Below are positions 52,295 through 60,620 of a stretch of DNA of 64,000 nucleotides, piece after piece. Under the pieces are notes generated by a model. That model saw only the letters and a program-made list of their open reading frames with translations, searched no databases and had not been told where the DNA came from. The stretch's first letter is position 1, and every line of letters starts with the position of its first letter. Both the position numbers and the translations under genes were made by a program. The stretch comes from Lachnospiraceae bacterium (GTDB taxonomy: Bacteria > Bacillota > Clostridia > Lachnospirales > Lachnospiraceae), in the NCBI GenBank assembly GCA_900768755.1, contig CAAGDV010000026.1, forward strand, positions 62,001 to 126,000, written 5' to 3'.

Positions 52295-53476
52295 ATGTCA
52301 GATAATATTTTTGAAAAAACAATTCCGGTTGGGCCTCTTAAGCTTGCCGTGATGGACAGTATCAGTGATTTTGGCGATAAAGTTGACCAATATATCGTAA
52401 AACTCCGCGATGAGCGCAATCACAGCGAGGAGGCAACCATCGCTTTCCGCGGATATGTTGAGGATACCTATAAGATTCCCGTACAGTGCCCGCGTTTCGG
52501 CTCAGGCGAAGCCAAAGGAATGATTAAATCCTCAGTCAGAGGTTCGGACTTCTTTATAATGACCGATGTCATGAACCACTCTCTGACTTATACTGTATGC
52601 GGAAATATCAATCATATGTCTCCTGATGATCATTTTCAGGATTTGAAGAGAATTATATCCGCAGCGGCATGTTCCGCCAAAAGAATTACGGTTATCATGC
52701 CTTTTCTTTACGAGAGCCGCCAGCACAAGCGCAACAAGCTTGAGTCTCTGGACAGTTCACTCGCACTCAACGAGCTTATCAGATACGGAGTCAACAACAT
52801 CATCACTTTTGATGCACATGACCCGAGAATCAACAATTCAATTCCGCTTAGCGGTTTCGACAATTTCCTTCCGCCGTATCAGTTTATCAAAGCTCTTCTT
52901 GAGCGCAACAGTGATATTAAGATTGATAAAGAGCATCTAATGATAATCTCTCCCGATGAGGGCGCAATGCACCGCGCGGTATATTTTGCCGGAGTTCTGG
53001 GAGTTGACATGGGAATGTTTTACAAGAGGCGTGATTATTCCAAGGTCGTTGACGGTCGCAACCCTATCGTTGCGCATGAATTCCTGGGCGACAACGTAGA
53101 GGGCAAGGATGTCATCATAATGGACGATATGATTTCCTCCGGCGAGAGCATGCTTGATACCGCAAAAGAGCTTAAGGACAAAAAAGCCCGCCGCGTATTC
53201 ATCTGCTGTACCTTCGGTCTGTTCACCAACGGACTTGAGAAATTTGATGAATACTATGAGAAAGAATATTTTAACGGCGTTGTGATAACCAATCTTACCT
53301 ACCGCATTCCCGAACTTCTCACCAAGCCGTATTACTACGAGGCTGATATGAGTGCATTCTTAGGAACCATCATTGATTACCTGAACCACGACATTTCCAT
53401 CGGAGGAATCATGGACCCGACCGACAAGATCAGAACGCTCGTGGACAATTACAACAGAACAATCACATTACAGTAA
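52295..53476 (+). CDS. ribose-phosphate pyrophosphokinase, long variant
   Basis: The 393-residue protein belongs to the PRPP synthetase family, which makes PRPP from ribose-5-phosphate and ATP. The catalytic loop region FYKRRDYS and the PRPP-binding motif VIIMDDMISSGESM are present, and FDAHDPRI matches the ribose-phosphate/metal region. It differs from ordinary Prs (about 310-320 residues): it has an extended N-terminus and insertions, and the PRPP motif reads DDMISSGES instead of DDMIDTAGT. It may be a divergent second isoform. It has its own promoter and a strong terminator. Confidence 0.85.
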   Translation: MSDNIFEKTIPVGPLKLAVMDSISDFGDKVDQYIVKLRDERNHSEEATIAFRGYVEDTYKIPVQCPRFGSGEAKGMIKSSVRGSDFFIMTDVMNHSLTYTVCGNINHMSPDDHFQDLKRIISAAACSAKRITVIMPFLYESRQHKRNKLESLDSSLALNELIRYGVNNIITFDAHDPRINNSIPLSGFDNFLPPYQFIKALLERNSDIKIDKEHLMIISPDEGAMHRAVYFAGVLGVDMGMFYKRRDYSKVVDGRNPIVAHEFLGDNVEGKDVIIMDDMISSGESMLDTAKELKDKKARRVFICCTFGLFTNGLEKFDEYYEKEYFNGVVITNLTYRIPELLTKPYYYEADMSAFLGTIIDYLNHDISIGGIMDPTDKIRTLVDNYNRTITLQ

Positions 53477-53479
53477 AAT

Positions 53480-53516
53480 ACACCCGTACACCGGTTGATG
53501 GTGTGCGGGTGTTTCT
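53480..53516 (+). terminator. terminator after the PRPP synthetase gene, possibly bidirectional
   Basis: ACACCCGTACACC (53480-53492) pairs with GGTGTGCGGGTGT (53500-53512), with one G-U pair, around a 7-base loop, and TTTCTT follows on the plus strand. On the minus strand the stem is followed by ATTTTA, so it could also end the LOG-family gene transcript. Confidence 0.88.
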
Positions 53517-53569
53517 TGTCTCTGTTCATTAAGCCGGGTTGCACTTTTTTATCATTTTATGCTGTCAAA

Positions 53570-54106
53570 TCAAAATGTTTCTATAAATTCCATGCAGTCC
53601 TTGGCGTCTTCAGCAAAATATACATTCGCCATCTCTTCTTTTCCGAGAAAACCGGACTCCTTCATCTGCTTAATCTGCTGCTTTATGCCTTCATAAAATC
53701 CGTCGGTGTTAATCAGAACAATCGGCTTGTCCTGAGCACCGATACGGCTGATTTCAATAATCTCCGATATCTCATCGAGTGTACCAAGCCCGCCGGGAAG
53801 CGCCACATACGCGTCCCCAAGCTCCATCATTACTTTCTTGCGCTCCGAAAGGTCCGCCGTGTCAATTCTTCTTGTCAGATTAGGATGAGCCTTAGCAGCA
53901 ATAAAAGGGATATCCGGCACAACGCCGATAGTATCTCCGCCGCTTTGCATTACCGCATTGCACAAAACTCCCATAAGACCGGTATTGCTCGCACCAAAAA
54001 CAAGCGTGTGCCCATTATCTGCAATCAGCTGCCCCAGTCTTTTGGCGCATGCAGAATATTTATTATCTATTCCGTTTACGGAACCGCAGTAAACTGTTAT
54101 ATTCAT
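53570..54106 (-). CDS. LOG-family (TIGR00730-like) protein
   Basis: The 178-residue protein has the lysine-decarboxylase-like Rossmann fold of LOG proteins: VYCGSVNG at the start, GLMGVL, ERKKVMMELGDAYVALPGG, and the PGGLGTLDE motif. Known members hydrolyse nucleoside 5'-monophosphates (cytokinin riboside phosphate in plants and some bacteria). The glycine-rich FGGGxxGLMG found in many members reads FGASNTGLMG here. It is the last gene of the minus-strand unit that includes pgeF and yraN. Confidence 0.9.
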   Translation of the reverse strand: MNITVYCGSVNGIDNKYSACAKRLGQLIADNGHTLVFGASNTGLMGVLCNAVMQSGGDTIGVVPDIPFIAAKAHPNLTRRIDTADLSERKKVMMELGDAYVALPGGLGTLDEISEIIEISRIGAQDKPIVLINTDGFYEGIKQQIKQMKESGFLGKEEMANVYFAEDAKDCMEFIETF

Positions 54107-54112
54107 CCCTAT

Positions 54113-54928
54113 TCACCTCTGTTTTATCATCAAAAATCCGCACATTCCGCCGCGCTGTCCTTTAGATGCGCGATGTGAGAAAAATAGCTTCGGATTGCAG
54201 CAGGTACAGTACCTGCTCGTGTATATATTCTCATCAGGCACACCGGCCTGTAAAAGATTCCTTCTGTTTGCGTACTGTAAATCCAGCAGATATTTGTTGT
54301 CTGCAAGTTTTCTTGCAACTGCATCGCCGTATTGCATAATGAACTGCTCAGCGACATCTGCGGATACCTCATAACAGTCACGGCATATCGACGGACCGAT
54401 AACCGCCTGTATATCGACGGCATCCGTACCATATTCCGCATTCATTTTTTTGATTGTCTCTGCAGAGATATTACCAATTGTGCCGCGCCAGCCCGAATGC
54501 GAAAGTCCGATTGCCTGTTTTACTGTATCCACAAGAAAAATCGGAACGCAGTCGGCGTATGAGGTTACGAGGCATACTCCCGGACGGTTGGTAATAAGTC
54601 CGTCAATATCTGAATAATTACGCTCCCGCGTAACACCCATGCCCCGGTGGCACTCATCTGCCTTAAGCACATTAACCGTGTGGGTCTGCATGGCATACAC
54701 CATGGCTTTTGCCGGAATATTTAAGGCTTCTCCAATCAGTTCAAAATTCTTTTTGACAAGCCCCTCATCATCGCCCCTTGTAAAGCTTAGGTTCATTGAC
54801 TCATATATCCCGGAGCTCACACCGCCTCCTCTCGTGGAAAAACCGTGTTGAATAAAAGGTATTTTGTCCAGATTGTCAAATGTAATATATGGCACGGCCT
54901 CTGCGTGCAGTTTTTCTCCCATCTCCAT
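54113..54928 (-). CDS. pgeF: PgeF/YfiH-family multicopper-like (polyphenol oxidase family) protein
   Basis: The 271-residue protein is of the YfiH/DUF152 (PgeF, YlmD) family. Metal- and active-site motifs are TSYADCVPIF, LSHSGWRGT and CTCCNPKLFFSHRASKGQRGG. The E. coli homologue removes L-Ser-containing peptidoglycan precursors, and related proteins act on purine nucleosides, so the substrate here is open. In many Firmicutes the homologue (ylmD) sits next to ylmE-sepF; here it is about 47 kb away, after yraN, with which it shares a TAATG junction. Confidence 0.9.
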   Translation of the reverse strand: MEMGEKLHAEAVPYITFDNLDKIPFIQHGFSTRGGGVSSGIYESMNLSFTRGDDEGLVKKNFELIGEALNIPAKAMVYAMQTHTVNVLKADECHRGMGVTRERNYSDIDGLITNRPGVCLVTSYADCVPIFLVDTVKQAIGLSHSGWRGTIGNISAETIKKMNAEYGTDAVDIQAVIGPSICRDCYEVSADVAEQFIMQYGDAVARKLADNKYLLDLQYANRRNLLQAGVPDENIYTSRYCTCCNPKLFFSHRASKGQRGGMCGFLMIKQR

Positions 54929-55272
54929 TAAAACGCATCCTCAATATGTTCTGCCTCTTCTCCAAGATATGCAATCACGTCGAACCGCACCCTTGTATTC
55001 GGAGGAAATTTATTTGTGACCAGATAATATTCTGCAGTTCTTCTTATTCTGTCAGCCTTACGGTGGTCCACTGCCTCCGAAGGATAGCCGTACCGCGTGT
55101 TTTTTCGGTATTTCACCTCGCAGAACACAAGACAGCCGTCTTTTGACGCCACGATGTCGATTTCACCGGTTTTGCAGGCGTAATTCATGTCTAGTATATC
55201 ATAGCCTTTTTGGCGCAGAAGTTCTGCCGCCTTTGCTTCATATTGTCCGCCCACACATCTTGTATTATGCAT
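54928..55272 (-). CDS. YraN-family endonuclease-like protein (UPF0102)
   Basis: This 114-residue protein has the restriction-endonuclease-like core GEIDIVASKDGCLVFCEVKY with the Asp and the Glu-X-Lys catalytic pattern, and the N-terminal GQYEAKAAELLRQKGY helix. The family function is not firmly established. The start overlaps the FlhB-like gene by eight bases, and the stop shares bases with the pgeF start. Its position after rnhB-ylqG-ylqH is conserved in Firmicutes. Confidence 0.92.
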   Translation of the reverse strand: MHNTRCVGGQYEAKAAELLRQKGYDILDMNYACKTGEIDIVASKDGCLVFCEVKYRKNTRYGYPSEAVDHRKADRIRRTAEYYLVTNKFPPNTRVRFDVIAYLGEEAEHIEDAF

Positions 55273-55546
55273 TGTCTATTTTTCCTTTAATCTTATCGAG
55301 TTTGTCAACAAAAACAAGAATCTCCGCCACCACACTGTACAACTCGGGCGGAATCATGTCGCCGATTTCGAGCCTTGAAAGCGTGTCCGCAAGCTCATTG
55401 TCCTTGTAGAGCGGAACGTCATTTTCTTTTGCTTTCTCAATTATCTTCTCGGCGATAATTCCTGTTCCGGTCGCGACAATCTGCGGGGCTTCGTCGCCCG
55501 GATTGTAGGAAAGAGCTATCGCCTGTTTTCTTTTATCCTTGTCCAT
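55265..55546 (-). CDS. stand-alone FlhB C-terminal-like protein (YlqH type)
   Basis: The 93-residue protein corresponds to only the cytoplasmic domain of FlhB, the switch of flagellar type III secretion. It runs from KRKQAIALSYNPGDEAP through IVATGTGIIAEKIIEKAKE to LADTLSRLEIGDMIPPELYS. FlhB cleaves itself at Asn-Pro-Thr-His; here the position reads Asn-Pro-Gly-Asp. No membrane part is present. It lies 1 base after the FliK-like gene. B. subtilis has the same pair (ylqG-ylqH) in the same place; the function is not established. Confidence 0.85.
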   Translation of the reverse strand: MDKDKRKQAIALSYNPGDEAPQIVATGTGIIAEKIIEKAKENDVPLYKDNELADTLSRLEIGDMIPPELYSVVAEILVFVDKLDKIKGKIDNA

Positions 55547-55547
55547 C

Positions 55548-57101
55548 CTATGCCCTCACATCAAAAGAAAATCTCTTCACATCAACGGGCGGAAGCTTCG
55601 CTTCAATCACATTTTTTTTGAAGCTGTAATCGCCGTCGTTAACCGATGCACTGAGTTTAACATTGTAGCCAAGCTTTATAAGACTTGCATTAAGCATGTC
55701 AAGATGCGCCTCAATATAATCGAGCGTCGCCTCGTCTTCAACCTTGAAATCGGTTGATACATCCTTGTTATTAAGCGTAACATATATGTCCAAAAGCCCG
55801 AGATGCTCCATGTTAAGATGCAGAAACGCCTTTAACTCGTCGCTTTCGGATTTTGTGCTTTTAGGTCTTTTGTAAACATACAAATCCGCGTGTGCATTCT
55901 GCTCCGTCATTTTGAGCGGAAGCTGCACAAACGTCAGGAAATTGTTGAGTTCGTTCAAAAAATTGACATCGCCCGCAATATTTTTTCCGGCATCGGCGAT
56001 TGGCATTGTACGAGGATTGTCAAAAAATCTCTCGCTAAGCCGTGCTGACGCCGACAAAACCCTTTCAAATAACCTGTTGACATTATCTTTGTTAATCTCC
56101 GAAGGTTTCAGAAAAAAGCTTTCGTCGGTAATCTTATGCAAAAAAGCCTTAAGCTTTGCCGGAGTTTTTATGTCGGAAAAATCTTCTTTTGAAAAGTCAA
56201 AATCGGGTTTTATTGCACTTATGAATTCCCTGACTGTCGTAGGTATCGGCAGATTGTTTTTTGCAGGAACCGCAGTACTATTCTTATCCGCGTCCATGTC
56301 AAAAACATCACTTCGTGCATTCGATGTGACGGCTTCGTTCGACAACGCGCCTTTATCGCCGTCAAAAACCGGCGACTCTTTGGCTAACGGCAGTTCCTTT
56401 GGCATATTCTGCACTTCATTATCTGACAAATCGGTCATTTCTTCCGGGATGGGAACCTCCCCCTCGGAAAAAACAGCATCAACCACACTGTCAATCAGCG
56501 AGTTGACTTTGGCGGTAATTCCTTCGGAATAGTTGTAATAATCGTGGAGTGCCGCGATATTTTCATTTGTAACTGGAATGTTCATTTTGCTCAGAAGAAC
56601 AACATCCTCGGCAGTTGCAGTCTCGACATCATTAATGATCTTAACGTAGCGATTCAATGTATCGCTGTCGATAGGCATATTGTGCTTCATTAAATTAAGC
56701 ACGAGATTGACCGTGGTGTCATTTACGGCAAGATTGGCATTCTGCAATGCCGTGCGGATTCCCCGTTCATTCAGAAGATTCGGGGCGGGATTATCGGATT
56801 TGAGAACGATTCGCTCCCCTTCGTTGGACTGAATCGTAAAAGAAGCGGTATCTCCGATATTATATGACAACGCATCCGAAAGTGTGGCCGTAATGTTTGC
56901 GTTATTGCCGACCAAAAGCGTAATCTGATTGCCCGTGATATTGGTCACCTGACCGGTAAAGGAATCTCCTTTTGTCATGGATAAAAGCATGGAAATTCCG
57001 GCCTCCTTGGAGGAAAGATTCCTAAGGAGGACCTCTCCGTCAGGAACGTCCTGATTCTGTGAATAATGGGAGTCAATAATATTGGAAATGTTAATATTCA
57101 T
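55548..57101 (-). CDS. FliK-like protein (YlqG position)
   Basis: The 517-residue protein has an N-terminal beta-rich domain (about 40-115, VTNITGNQITLLVGNNANIT), a long low-complexity middle with acidic and Lys-rich stretches (about 200-300), and a C-terminal domain (about 405-517) with HLNMEHLGLLDIYVTLNNKD and LDMLNASLIKLGYNVKLS, resembling the hook-length control domain of FliK. No signal peptide or membrane segment is seen. GGAG lies five bases before the ATG. Pairing with a FlhB-like gene supports the assignment, but no flagellar genes are in the window. Confidence 0.65.
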   Translation of the reverse strand: MNINISNIIDSHYSQNQDVPDGEVLLRNLSSKEAGISMLLSMTKGDSFTGQVTNITGNQITLLVGNNANITATLSDALSYNIGDTASFTIQSNEGERIVLKSDNPAPNLLNERGIRTALQNANLAVNDTTVNLVLNLMKHNMPIDSDTLNRYVKIINDVETATAEDVVLLSKMNIPVTNENIAALHDYYNYSEGITAKVNSLIDSVVDAVFSEGEVPIPEEMTDLSDNEVQNMPKELPLAKESPVFDGDKGALSNEAVTSNARSDVFDMDADKNSTAVPAKNNLPIPTTVREFISAIKPDFDFSKEDFSDIKTPAKLKAFLHKITDESFFLKPSEINKDNVNRLFERVLSASARLSERFFDNPRTMPIADAGKNIAGDVNFLNELNNFLTFVQLPLKMTEQNAHADLYVYKRPKSTKSESDELKAFLHLNMEHLGLLDIYVTLNNKDVSTDFKVEDEATLDYIEAHLDMLNASLIKLGYNVKLSASVNDGDYSFKKNVIEAKLPPVDVKRFSFDVRA

Positions 57102-57114
57102 GTTTTCTCCGTTG

Positions 57115-57747
57115 TCAGTGCATCTTTTTCAGAAAAGACTTACGATGGATTGGACATGGGCCGTACTTGCGAAGGGCCTCGTAATGTGCCTTGGTTCCGT
57201 AGCCTTTGTGTCCCGCAAAACCGTATTCAGGATACATTTTGTCATATTCTTCCATCATTCTGTCCCTGGTTACTTTTGCAATGATGCTCGCCGCCGCAAT
57301 ACTCTGGCTTTTGGCGTCTCCCTTGACAAAAGGTACCTGCAGAATATCAACGCCGGGTATTGTAACTGCATCATTAAATAATATATCGGGCGTTACCTTC
57401 AATTTGTCAATAGCGGCACGCATGGCTTCATAGGTCGCCTGCAAAATATTTATTTCATCAATTCTTTGCGGCGATACTATTCCGACTCCCCACGCAACCG
57501 CTCCTTTGGTAATCTCGTCGTACAAAACCTCGCGCATCTTCTCGCTGAGTTTTTTTGAATCGTTGATGTAGAGTATGTCACAGTCTTTTGGCAAAATAAC
57601 GGCGCCTGCCACCACAGGGCCGCACAAAGGGCCACGTCCTGCTTCGTCAATACCGCATATATATCTGTACTGCGCATATTCCCTCTCATATTTCTGCATA
57701 TTATGTGTCCGCTCAATCTCGGCTTTAAGACGTTCTTCTTTAGTCAT
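57115..57747 (-). CDS. rnhB: ribonuclease HII
   Basis: RNase HII removes single ribonucleotides and RNA primers from DNA. The 210-residue protein has the active-site motif CGIDEAGRGPLCGPVVAG, then DSKKLSEKMRE and AASIIAKVTRDRMM. The start is the ATG at 57747, with GGAG nine bases upstream; the frame is open further upstream inside rbgA. It overlaps rbgA by eight bases. Confidence 0.96.
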   Translation of the reverse strand: MTKEERLKAEIERTHNMQKYEREYAQYRYICGIDEAGRGPLCGPVVAGAVILPKDCDILYINDSKKLSEKMREVLYDEITKGAVAWGVGIVSPQRIDEINILQATYEAMRAAIDKLKVTPDILFNDAVTIPGVDILQVPFVKGDAKSQSIAAASIIAKVTRDRMMEEYDKMYPEYGFAGHKGYGTKAHYEALRKYGPCPIHRKSFLKKMH

Positions 57748-58612
57748 TCTTATTCTCTCCCGGAAGTTCAATTGTAAATCTGCCCAATCGCCCGCTTCTG
57801 AAATCATCAAAAAGAATCCGGACGGCCTTGTCCGTATCAGGCTCGCCGCCTTTTTTTAAGCAGCCTCTTTTAACAGCAATTTCTGACAGAACCAATACAG
57901 GCTCATTCTGCTCAGTGACATCATAGCGTTCCTTAAGACACCCTTCACAATCTGTCTTAAGATATTCAATAAGGTGCAATGAAAGCTCCGTCATATCAAT
58001 AATCCGGTCATTGATGGTTCCTATCCACGCCAGATGCACCCCGACCGTCTCATCCTCAAATTTGGGCCACAGTATTCCCGGAGTATCCAAAAGCTCAACA
58101 TCCTTATTAAGGCGTATCCACTGCTTGCCGATGGTTACACCGGGCTTGTTGCCGGTCTTTGCACACGCCTTGTTGGCATATGAATTGATAAATGTTGATT
58201 TGCCCACATTGGGGATTCCCACAACCATCGCGCGCACAGGGCGGTTAAGAATTCCTTTTTTGCGGTCACGCTCCTTTTTGGCGGCACACGCCTTTGCAAT
58301 AATCGCCTTAACGGAATTCATGGACGAACGGTTTCTTGCATCCAGTGCCACGGCGTACGCTCCGAGGCTTTCATAGTGCCGTATCCATTCCTCAGTAGCC
58401 TTTGTGGAGGCAAGGTCTGCCTTGTTAAGTATTATGACCCTGAGCTTGTTCGCTGCCATCGCAGAAATGTCAGGATTACGGCTTGAAACAGGGATTCTTG
58501 CATCCACAATCTCAATCACCAAATCGATAAGTTTTATATCCTCAAGCATCATTCTTTTGGCCTTGGTCATGTGGCCGGGATACCATTGGATGTTAATTTT
58601 ATTATCACTCAT
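57740..58612 (-). CDS. rbgA: ribosome biogenesis GTPase RbgA (YlqF)
   Basis: RbgA is a circularly permuted GTPase that promotes late 50S assembly. The 290-residue protein starts NIQWYPGHMTKAKRMM and shows G4 NKADL before G1 GIPNVGKSTFIN and G3 DTPG, the permuted order. It follows lepB after a 92-base gap in which no convincing promoter or terminator was found. The rbgA-rnhB order matches B. subtilis. Confidence 0.97.
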   Translation of the reverse strand: MSDNKINIQWYPGHMTKAKRMMLEDIKLIDLVIEIVDARIPVSSRNPDISAMAANKLRVIILNKADLASTKATEEWIRHYESLGAYAVALDARNRSSMNSVKAIIAKACAAKKERDRKKGILNRPVRAMVVGIPNVGKSTFINSYANKACAKTGNKPGVTIGKQWIRLNKDVELLDTPGILWPKFEDETVGVHLAWIGTINDRIIDMTELSLHLIEYLKTDCEGCLKERYDVTEQNEPVLVLSEIAVKRGCLKKGGEPDTDKAVRILFDDFRSGRLGRFTIELPGENKND

Positions 58613-58704
58613 ATTATCATTCCATTCCGTATTAATTAATAAAAAATACCGCTATATTTCTTAACACTTGTAAGTATTCTTATCATGGTTGTGCACCCCT
58701 GCAA

Positions 58705-59262
58705 TCAGTGTAACGAAAAATCAGCTAACGGATACACCGTAACCCATGCCTTGCCGATGATGGTGTCGTACTTTACAAGCCCGACATTGGAAAATCTGCT
58801 GTCATCACTGTTGTTGCGGTTATCCCCCAGCACAAAATATTCATCCTCCGCGAGTGTAATCGCCTCCCCTGCAATTCCTGCATTATGTATAAAATCTTTG
58901 AACACATCGTCTGAAAGCAGCTTTCCGTCAATGTACACATATCCGTTAATTATCTGAACCGTCTCGCCCGGCAGCGCAATAATTCTCTTCACATATTTAT
59001 CTGCCACGGATTTATCATCCGCCTCAAACACGATAATGTCATAACGCTTGGGGTCACTTATGCGGTAGATTGCCTCATCGATGAGCACTACGTCGTTATC
59101 CTTAAGCGTGCCCTCCATCGAGTAGCCGTATACCGTTGTGCTGTGAAAAAAAGACACCGTTATAAGGTAAGCTGCGCAGATAATCATTGCGATGTCTATT
59201 ATTAATTTTAGATACGGCTCATATGGCCTGTATACAATCTCTCGTTTCTTAAATGTTATCAT
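58705..59262 (-). CDS. lepB: signal peptidase I
   Basis: This membrane serine protease removes signal peptides from exported proteins. The 185-residue protein has an N-terminal transmembrane helix (about 18-40), the catalytic Ser in YGYSMEGTL, the catalytic Lys in YVKRIIALPGE, and the C-terminal GDNRNNSDDSR box. The start is the ATG at 59262 with GGAAG six bases upstream. It has its own promoter (59302-59330) after the rplS terminator. Its place between rplS and rbgA is frequent in Clostridia. Confidence 0.96.
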   Translation of the reverse strand: MITFKKREIVYRPYEPYLKLIIDIAMIICAAYLITVSFFHSTTVYGYSMEGTLKDNDVVLIDEAIYRISDPKRYDIIVFEADDKSVADKYVKRIIALPGETVQIINGYVYIDGKLLSDDVFKDFIHNAGIAGEAITLAEDEYFVLGDNRNNSDDSRFSNVGLVKYDTIIGKAWVTVYPLADFSLH

Positions 59263-59301
59263 GATAATCTTCCGTTTCAACAATCAGAATTTTACTATTT
59301 A

Positions 59302-59330
59302 ATCTTAACATTGCGAGGGTACGTCGTCAA
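59302..59330 (-). promoter_or_regulatory. promoter of lepB
   Basis: Minus-strand TTGACG (59325-59330), a 17-base spacer and TAAGAT (59302-59307), placed between the rplS terminator and lepB. Confidence 0.75.
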
Positions 59331-59345
59331 GTAAGAGCATTTTGT

Positions 59346-59385
59346 GAAAAAGAAAAAGAGCTGTCACCCTAAACAGTGACAGCTC
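59346..59385 (-). terminator. intrinsic terminator of rplS
   Basis: GAGCTGTCAC (59358-59367) pairs perfectly with GTGACAGCTC (59376-59385) around an 8-base loop, and the minus strand continues with TTTTTCTTTTTC. It lies 14 bases after the rplS stop. Confidence 0.93.
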
Positions 59386-59399
59386 CGATAATTACCGTA

Positions 59400-59747
59400 T
59401 TACTTAACAACTTCCTTAACCTTGGCAGACTTACCAACTCTGTCCCTCAAATAGAAGAGTTTTGCACGTCTTGCCTTACCATGTCTTACAACAGTAATTT
59501 CCTCAACGAAAGGTGAGTGTAAAGGCCATGTCTTCTCAACGCCTACGCCGTTAGAAATCTTTCTTACGGTGAATGTCTCACGGTTGCTTCCACCCTGTCT
59601 CTTAATTACGGTTCCTTCAAAAACCTGGATTCTCTCGCGATTACCCTCTTTGATCTTTGCTGATACCCTTACGGTATCTCCGACTCTGAACTCCGGTACA
59701 GACTCTTTCATCTGTGCTGCTTCAATGTTCTTGATAATGTCGTTCAT
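59400..59747 (-). CDS. rplS: 50S ribosomal protein bL19
   Basis: The 115-residue protein matches L19 throughout: FRVGDTVRVSAKIKEGNRER, VFEGTVIKRQGGSNRETFTV, and the C-terminal GKARRAKLFYLRDRVGK. L19 lies at the 30S-50S interface. AGGAGG precedes the ATG. It is transcribed from its own promoter after trmD, with a structured leader, and ends at a strong terminator. Confidence 0.98.
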   Translation of the reverse strand: MNDIIKNIEAAQMKESVPEFRVGDTVRVSAKIKEGNRERIQVFEGTVIKRQGGSNRETFTVRKISNGVGVEKTWPLHSPFVEEITVVRHGKARRAKLFYLRDRVGKSAKVKEVVK

Positions 59748-59831
59748 TAAAAAATCCTCCTAAAATATGACGTTCTTAATACTTGTACCGTAACAGCGGA
59801 CCGCCACTAATAAAATGCTGTTATACACAAC
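59748..59831 (-). ncRNA. L19-leader-like 5' region of rplS
   Basis: The leader contains TAACAGC (minus strand, from 59823 to 59817) that pairs with GCTGTTA (59797 to 59791), enclosing a 19-base region with GGCGGTCCGC. Position fits the L19 autoregulatory leader described in Firmicutes, in which L19 would bind its own mRNA. Assignment is by position and stem only, without a covariance search. Confidence 0.5.
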
Positions 59832-59837
59832 TATCGT

Positions 59838-59866
59838 ATTTTAACACACAAATATGATAAATGCAA
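59838..59866 (-). promoter_or_regulatory. promoter of rplS
   Basis: Minus-strand TTGCAT (59861-59866), a 17-base spacer and TAAAAT (59838-59843), just after the trmD stop. Confidence 0.8.
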
Positions 59867-59873
59867 TAGTTTT

Positions 59874-60620
59874 TTATATTTTATACCTGCCTTCAGTGTA
59901 GACGGCAAGATATTTTCTGTCTTTTTCCGACAAATCTGCCTCCGCCAGAAGCTCCGGACGGTTGTCGTAGGTTCTCTCAAGGGATTTCTGCCTGCGCCAC
60001 TCTTCTATCCGTGCGTGATGTCCCGACATCAGAACCTCGGGAACCCGCTCTCCGTGAAACACTTCCGGTCTTGTGTACTGCGGATATTCCAAAAGATTAT
60101 CATAGAAGGTCTCAAATTCACCGGAGGCCTCGTTAGACAAAACTCCTTTAACTTTTCTTGAGATAGCGTCAATCATAACCATTGCCGGGAGCTCGCCCCC
60201 TGTAAGTACATAGTCCCCGATTGACACATAATCGGTAACAATTTCATTAAGAATTCTCTCATCAACGCCCTCATAGTGTCCGCATAAAAAGACAAGATTC
60301 GGACATTCCGCGAATTCCTCAGCCATCTTCTGGTTGAATACTTTTCCCTGCGGCGTCAGATAAATCGTCCTTATCGGTCCGTCCATCTGCGAAGCAGCGG
60401 AAACATACGCCTCATATATAGGTTCAGGCTGCATTACCATTCCCGCACCGCCACCGTATGGGTAGTCGTCAACATGTCCGTGTTTATTGTGCGAGAACTG
60501 TCGTATATCGGTAGCTTTTACACTGATATATCCGTTCTTAATCGCGCGCCCGGTTATACTCTCGTTAAGTCCCGACATAATCATATCGGGGAAAAGAGTC
60601 AGAACATGAAAATTGGTCAT
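59874..60620 (-). CDS. trmD: tRNA (guanine-N1)-methyltransferase
   Basis: TrmD methylates G37 of tRNAs with a G36, preventing frameshifting. The 248-residue protein has the SPOUT trefoil-knot motifs: FLCGHYEGVDER, YVSIGDYVLTGGELPAMVMI and the HHARIEEWRR end region. It overlaps rimM by four bases (ATGA), the conserved order in nearly all Firmicutes. Confidence 0.98.
   Translation of the reverse strand: MTNFHVLTLFPDMIMSGLNESITGRAIKNGYISVKATDIRQFSHNKHGHVDDYPYGGGAGMVMQPEPIYEAYVSAASQMDGPIRTIYLTPQGKVFNQKMAEEFAECPNLVFLCGHYEGVDERILNEIVTDYVSIGDYVLTGGELPAMVMIDAISRKVKGVLSNEASGEFETFYDNLLEYPQYTRPEVFHGERVPEVLMSGHHARIEEWRRQKSLERTYDNRPELLAEADLSEKDRKYLAVYTEGRYKI

Noticed and set aside
53495..54178. Long open frame on the plus strand opposite the LOG-family gene (about 227 codons)
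   Set aside because: The minus strand carries PGGLGTLDE and other LOG motifs; the plus frame begins in the terminator stem and has no family resemblance.
58613..58704. Promoter or operator in the gap before rbgA (for example the imperfect palindrome at 58663-58678)
   Set aside because: Best -35/-10 pair matches only four of six bases each, and the palindrome has a mismatch and no known family.
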